Of a stretch of DNA of 64,000 nt, positions 61,401-64,000 are shown piece after piece. The notes beneath the pieces were generated by a model. The model ran no database searches. It had not been told where the DNA came from and saw nothing but the letters and a program-made list of their open reading frames with translations. The stretch comes from RGIG4079 sp045531405 (lineage in GTDB: Bacteria; Bacteroidota; Bacteroidia; Bacteroidales; Muribaculaceae). The stretch is from assembly GCA_045531405.1 (NCBI GenBank), contig JAZSDX010000053.1, positions 1 through 64,000 on the forward strand. Direction: 5' to 3'. A program made the position numbers and the translations under genes. The number at the start of each line of letters is the position of its first letter. Position 1 is the stretch's first letter.

Positions 61401-63124
61401 ATGCCTCGATATTCTATTGCATCAATTTTTGCATGTGCATTAATATCCATCTTTGCCCCAAATGGATTAAATCGTTGTCCTGTCGCCTTTAATGAACCTG
61501 TTAAATTCCCAAATCCCATTCGCGGAAGAAACGCATCAATTGGGAACTCGTTCATTGATAAATTAATGCCATACCCTTCAACTCGACTATTCCACTTAGC
61601 ATTCAATGCCATATTTCCTCCATTTGCAAGTGCTTTAAGATTTCCGTCAATTACTCCTGGTTTTATATCTACAATTCCCGCAAGAGTCATTGCCGGCACA
61701 ACAAATTCATCATCGGCATCATCTGAGATTATTGCATTTACAAAATCGGCATCAACAATCTCTCCCGATAAATCAATTGCACCTCGCATATGATTAAAAT
61801 CTGTAATATTTGCAATATATCCTTTAACATCAACATTTGCTCTACCCGACAAATCAAATTTCAATTTATTTATGGACATATCATTAATAGCACCTACAAC
61901 ATCTACATCAAGATATATTTTATCATTCAATGGCAATCCTTTTGCAAATGGTTCATATGTGGGAAACATCATAACAACATCTTTAACTGCAATTGCTCCG
62001 TTTCCAACCATAGCTACTGTTGCTTGAGAAATATCTGTATCAGTCCCTAACATAGCATTGACTTTCAATTGCGAATATGCTGTCATCAAATCAAAATCCC
62101 GAAGACTCATCGCGTTGCTATCCATTGAAAAAACGCCTTTCCCTATCAGTTCAACCCCACAGCGTTCGCGTGCTTTTATATATTTTATAGGGATTGAAAT
62201 TTCTGATGCTTTATTATAAAAGGAGGCAATCTTAATATCAAGACTATCGACTTGAATATAATTAAAATCCATACCTGGCATTGGTTTAGCATCAGCAATC
62301 GCATATAATGCTTTTGATTGATTTAAATCTATTGAATCAATAGCTATCAACCATGGTTTTGAGGCAGGTTCATTATTTTGGTCATCCTTATCAGTAATAG
62401 ATGCTATATATGTAACTTCAAGTCCTTCGCCTTCAATCAATGAAGCTCCTATTGTTTGACTATTCAAATCAACCACAATATCAGCCAACTGAGCATCTTT
62501 GAATCGAGCTTCAAGCGAGTCTATCGTCGATTCCAAAGCCATGTGGTAAGAAAAATCTGCTAAAATCAAGTCTTTGGCTTTTACTTTCCACTGAGTTGGA
62601 GGTGTTGTCGATATCGTATCAATAGACATTGATGTCGTATCTTTCTTCAATATTAAATCTACACGTCCACCTTCAATAACTGCATTAGATAAATCGATTT
62701 CATTTGCCGACAACGATACCGTTGCATCATCTAAATTTAATGACGACGCGACAATCTTCATAAACATCGCCGAATCAACATCTCCCATAGCATAATTAGC
62801 CCCCGTTAAAGTTGCTTCATCAACAACTACATTTCCTCTTAGTAACGGGAACACCTCTATCGATGCCATTATTTTTTTTGCAACTACAAGTGAGTCATTT
62901 TGCCGGGACACTACCGACAATCCCTCTATCGCAATATCTAATGGGAAATCTATTTCTAATCTATCGAGGGTTAATTTTATTTTTTGCGTAGCATTTACTC
63001 TCGAAATCAATTCTTCACGCATTTGCTCTTGAAACCAGTCGGTATAAAAAACTTGCAATATGCCTAATAGTAGCAAAATCACTCCAACTACTATCCACAA
63101 AATACTTTTTAATATTTTAGGCAT
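58451..63124 (-). CDS. tamB: TamB-family translocation/assembly module protein
   Basis: Started at the ATG at 63124 (the upstream in-frame start is a TTG), the product has 1557 residues: an N-terminal membrane anchor (~8-27, WIVVGVILLLLGILQVFY), a very long series of beta-strand repeats forming the AsmA/TamB groove, and the DUF490 C-terminal domain (~1150-1557, with LTLKARDMQIVGSNKSKRADVYGKGFIDIDAG and SAEQRANQAMNMLLY). TamB spans the periplasm; with TamA it helps insert some outer-membrane proteins, and AsmA-like proteins also move phospholipids. Its TamA-like gene follows 11 bp downstream. It has a strong promoter. Confidence 0.93.
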   Translation of the reverse strand: MPKILKSILWIVVGVILLLLGILQVFYTDWFQEQMREELISRVNATQKIKLTLDRLEIDFPLDIAIEGLSVVSRQNDSLVVAKKIMASIEVFPLLRGNVVVDEATLTGANYAMGDVDSAMFMKIVASSLNLDDATVSLSANEIDLSNAVIEGGRVDLILKKDTTSMSIDTISTTPPTQWKVKAKDLILADFSYHMALESTIDSLEARFKDAQLADIVVDLNSQTIGASLIEGEGLEVTYIASITDKDDQNNEPASKPWLIAIDSIDLNQSKALYAIADAKPMPGMDFNYIQVDSLDIKIASFYNKASEISIPIKYIKARERCGVELIGKGVFSMDSNAMSLRDFDLMTAYSQLKVNAMLGTDTDISQATVAMVGNGAIAVKDVVMMFPTYEPFAKGLPLNDKIYLDVDVVGAINDMSINKLKFDLSGRANVDVKGYIANITDFNHMRGAIDLSGEIVDADFVNAIISDDADDEFVVPAMTLAGIVDIKPGVIDGNLKALANGGNMALNAKWNSRVEGYGINLSMNEFPIDAFLPRMGFGNLTGSLKATGQRFNPFGAKMDINAHAKIDAIEYRGIEYDDISLDVEMANNNAEVKLMSENIGADLDIMACCQFEDSKMTWDVNADIRSLDLACLALMEQRAELSTMFSSRGQLDKEKHSMRGALQIDEVDWRSDSLNLAMKDINTKLMASDSVINMALRNKDMFAFLSTMEPLDTIMKKVTNVGDEFARQIDSRMIDVEKIQQALPKFNLDVRAGSNNILSEYLSSRNQTFERFVLKASNDSMINLSGQVLNYKMSTTAIDTLKFEATQYDKILMYNASIGNRPGTLDDYAQVVLDGYVANDLVSAHLQQQNVLGEMGYNIGALAQVGDSIVRFELFPEVPKLAYKSWNINDDNFIEYNIFTRHIDADVAMKNATSSINIFTQHDSTSQTSHQEDVILKVKNLKLTELVAFNPYAPSIKGDMSADIRLNWGDGRLNGNGVVSLEEFVVGKERVGTFVADLGVTTDKSGQTNASASLMIDGEKTMTLVGCINDTTSQSPFMMDFSVIHFPLKVLNPMIPKTIASLKGTLNGEMKIRGNQENPIFNGNLNFDTTAVMVTMTGTPLNFSQENIPIVDNVVSFDNFAISGVNKNPLMVDGMVDIGDLTLPKIDLTLKARDMQIVGSNKSKRADVYGKGFIDIDAGIKGDLSQIDVDATINLLGGSNITYIIPDATSTITSYNTEDMVKFVKFSDTTKVDATDKMVEAMLLKLDVDLVVSDGSTINVDLSADGKNKVQLQGNGVLNYSMDAMADSRLTGRYTINKGFVRYTPPLMSEKLFNFVEGSYVAFNGDMLNPILSLNAIDNIKANVTQEGQDSRLVNFDVKLSVSNTLNNMNVAFDLSTPEDMTIANELSSMSAEQRANQAMNMLLYNIYTGAGSKANSNLSGNPLYSFVESKLNTWAANNIGFVDVSFGIDQYDKTIDGSTSKTTSYSYKVSKTMFNDRFKIVVGGNYSTDAETDENYSQNLINDISFEYMLNRSGTMNVKLFRKVGFESILEGEITQTGVGFVYKRKLKSLRDLFR

Positions 63125-63159
63125 TATTTGTTTCAAAATCAAGGGCCCTACAAAGTGAA

Positions 63160-63191
63160 CAAATTTAGTTCAAAATCACCATTTTTGCAAA
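63160..63191 (-). promoter_or_regulatory. Promoter of the tamB-tamA operon
   Basis: Minus strand: TTTG (63191-63188), 20 bp, TAAATTTG (63167-63160), about 36 bp before the ATG at 63124. Confidence 0.7.
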
Positions 63192-63196
63192 TTAAA

Positions 63197-63230
63197 AGTG
63201 CGCAATAGTTTTCATCTTCTATGGCGCACT
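63197..63230 (-). terminator. Probable terminator after the DJ-1 gene
   Basis: AGTGCGC (63197-63203) pairs with GCGCACT (63224-63230) with a 20-nt loop; TTTAATTTGC follows on the minus strand. The T-tract is imperfect and runs into the tamB -33 box, so partial read-through into tamB is possible. Confidence 0.55.
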
Positions 63231-63254
63231 CTATTATCGTGATTTTATACTATC

Positions 63255-63830
63255 TTAGAAATAAAAATTCATTGAACGAGGGTAATGCAACATTCCACTA
63301 CCAACTTCTTGAGCGACACCATCTCCCATCGAATTTGCAACTATAGCCAACGCAAAGCGCAAAGCCGTTGCCGGACCATTTGCGGTGATAATATTATTAA
63401 GGGCCACGACTGGAGTATCGCGCATAACTGCCTTCACACATTCGCCTTCAAATCCGGGATAGCAAGTTGCTTCTTTTCCATCAAGAATGCCAAGAGGATA
63501 AAGCACCACGGCAGGAGCTGCACAAATTGCCGCAATTTTTCCTCCTGCTTGAGCATGAGCTTTCAATGCCCGATTAAGTGTTTCACAATTTGACAAATTG
63601 GTTGAGCCGGGCATACCCCCGGGAGCAATCAGCCATTCTGCATTAGCAAAATCCACTTCCGAGATTAGGATATCAGTCAACACGGGTATTCCATGTGCAC
63701 CAAGCACTTTGTGTTCCTCTGTTATTGAGACTGTTTTCACATCCATACCAGCACGACGCATAACATCAACAACTGTTAGGGCTTCTATTTCCTCAAACCC
63801 TTCAGCCAAAAATAAAAATGAACGCTTCAT
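63255..63830 (-). CDS. DJ-1/PfpI (YajL/ThiJ-like) family protein
   Basis: The 191-residue protein has the DJ-1 layout: FLAEGFEEIEALTVVDVMRRAG with the conserved Glu, WLIAPGGMPGSTNL, and the nucleophile elbow IAAICAAPAVV (Cys103), with CYPGFE and a C-terminal ATALRFALAIV. These proteins act as glyoxalase III or in protein or metabolite repair during carbonyl and oxidative stress; the exact activity is debated. It is upstream of tamB on the same strand with a probable terminator between. The 170 bp beyond it hold no further gene that I can see. Confidence 0.93.
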   Translation of the reverse strand: MKRSFLFLAEGFEEIEALTVVDVMRRAGMDVKTVSITEEHKVLGAHGIPVLTDILISEVDFANAEWLIAPGGMPGSTNLSNCETLNRALKAHAQAGGKIAAICAAPAVVLYPLGILDGKEATCYPGFEGECVKAVMRDTPVVALNNIITANGPATALRFALAIVANSMGDGVAQEVGSGMLHYPRSMNFYF

Positions 63831-64000
63831 AAAAATTTACATTAAGTTTTGTAGGTTAATAATTCTTTTTGTTTTATGATTTTGTAAAGTTATATAAAAA
63901 ACAACACATTTCAAATCTTTTTTGTTCTTGTCGCATCAATATTTTCTCAAAAAAATAATCGCACTAAAAATCTTAATGCGCGTTAACCTATCCTTAGATA

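Noticed and set aside
1..64000. CRISPR arrays, tRNA, rRNA, insertion sequences, prophage genes
   Set aside because: No regularly spaced direct repeats, cloverleaf-like sequences, transposase/integrase motifs or phage structural genes were seen on either strand.

Overview
The window looks like chromosomal DNA of a gut-type Bacteroidales, probably close to Muribaculaceae or Barnesiellaceae. Supporting this are AT-rich DNA, recurrent promoters of the Bacteroidota type (TTG/TTTG, 19-20 bp, TAnnTTTG), a SusC/SusD pair, DUF4494 and DUF4878 proteins, a branched-chain amino acid operon with an inserted acyl-ACP thioesterase, and several secreted proteins with type IX secretion (T9SS)-like C-terminal tails. 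Those tails argue against Bacteroides itself. The family placement is an inference. I see no rRNA, tRNA, insertion sequence, prophage or CRISPR array.

Layout. 1-6612: small lipoproteins, a 1279-residue secreted phosphodiester glycosidase-like protein and an OmpA-like porin. 6762-11432: transketolase, then the leftward operon DUF4494 - YggS - sugar MFS transporter. 11804-18647: a leftward susC-susD-lipoprotein locus with no enzyme. 18648-19539: a long intergenic stretch ending in a well-formed attenuation leader for the rightward ilvD-ilvB-ilvN-thioesterase operon, followed by ilvC with its own promoter (to 25592). 25682-36674: a cobalamin-riboswitch operon encoding a BtuB-like receptor, a BtuG-like propeller lipoprotein, a PKD-type surface lipoprotein, a second propeller with a T9SS-like tail and a 1437-residue protein that joins both modules. 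36754-40250: a convergent pair, a multidomain amidase and a TolB-like propeller. 40423-41422: three small unknown ORFs. 41554-43832: ilvE, an HD hydrolase and a cytidylate-kinase-like protein. 43993-46961: M28 cyclase/peptidase, SufE and a peptide transporter. 47129-49616: a DUF4435 ATPase/TOPRIM-like protein overlapping menA. 49649-51414: Fic protein and a small barrel protein. 51466-51801: a candidate non-coding RNA with its own promoter and terminator. 51905-63830: a tandem ABC ATPase and an envelope-biogenesis cluster (LptD, TamA/BamA-like, TamB) ending with a DJ-1 protein.

Themes. Valine/isoleucine/leucine synthesis is well represented (ilvD, B, N, C and E); translation of a valine-rich leader peptide probably controls the first part. 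Corrinoid capture is the second theme: the riboswitch appears to control both lipoprotein-anchored and T9SS-type surface binders. Envelope assembly is the third. The most notable candidates for new biology are the ilv attenuator, the modular T9SS-linked B12 operon and the candidate RNA at 51466-51801. All calls come from reading the sequence; no database search was run.
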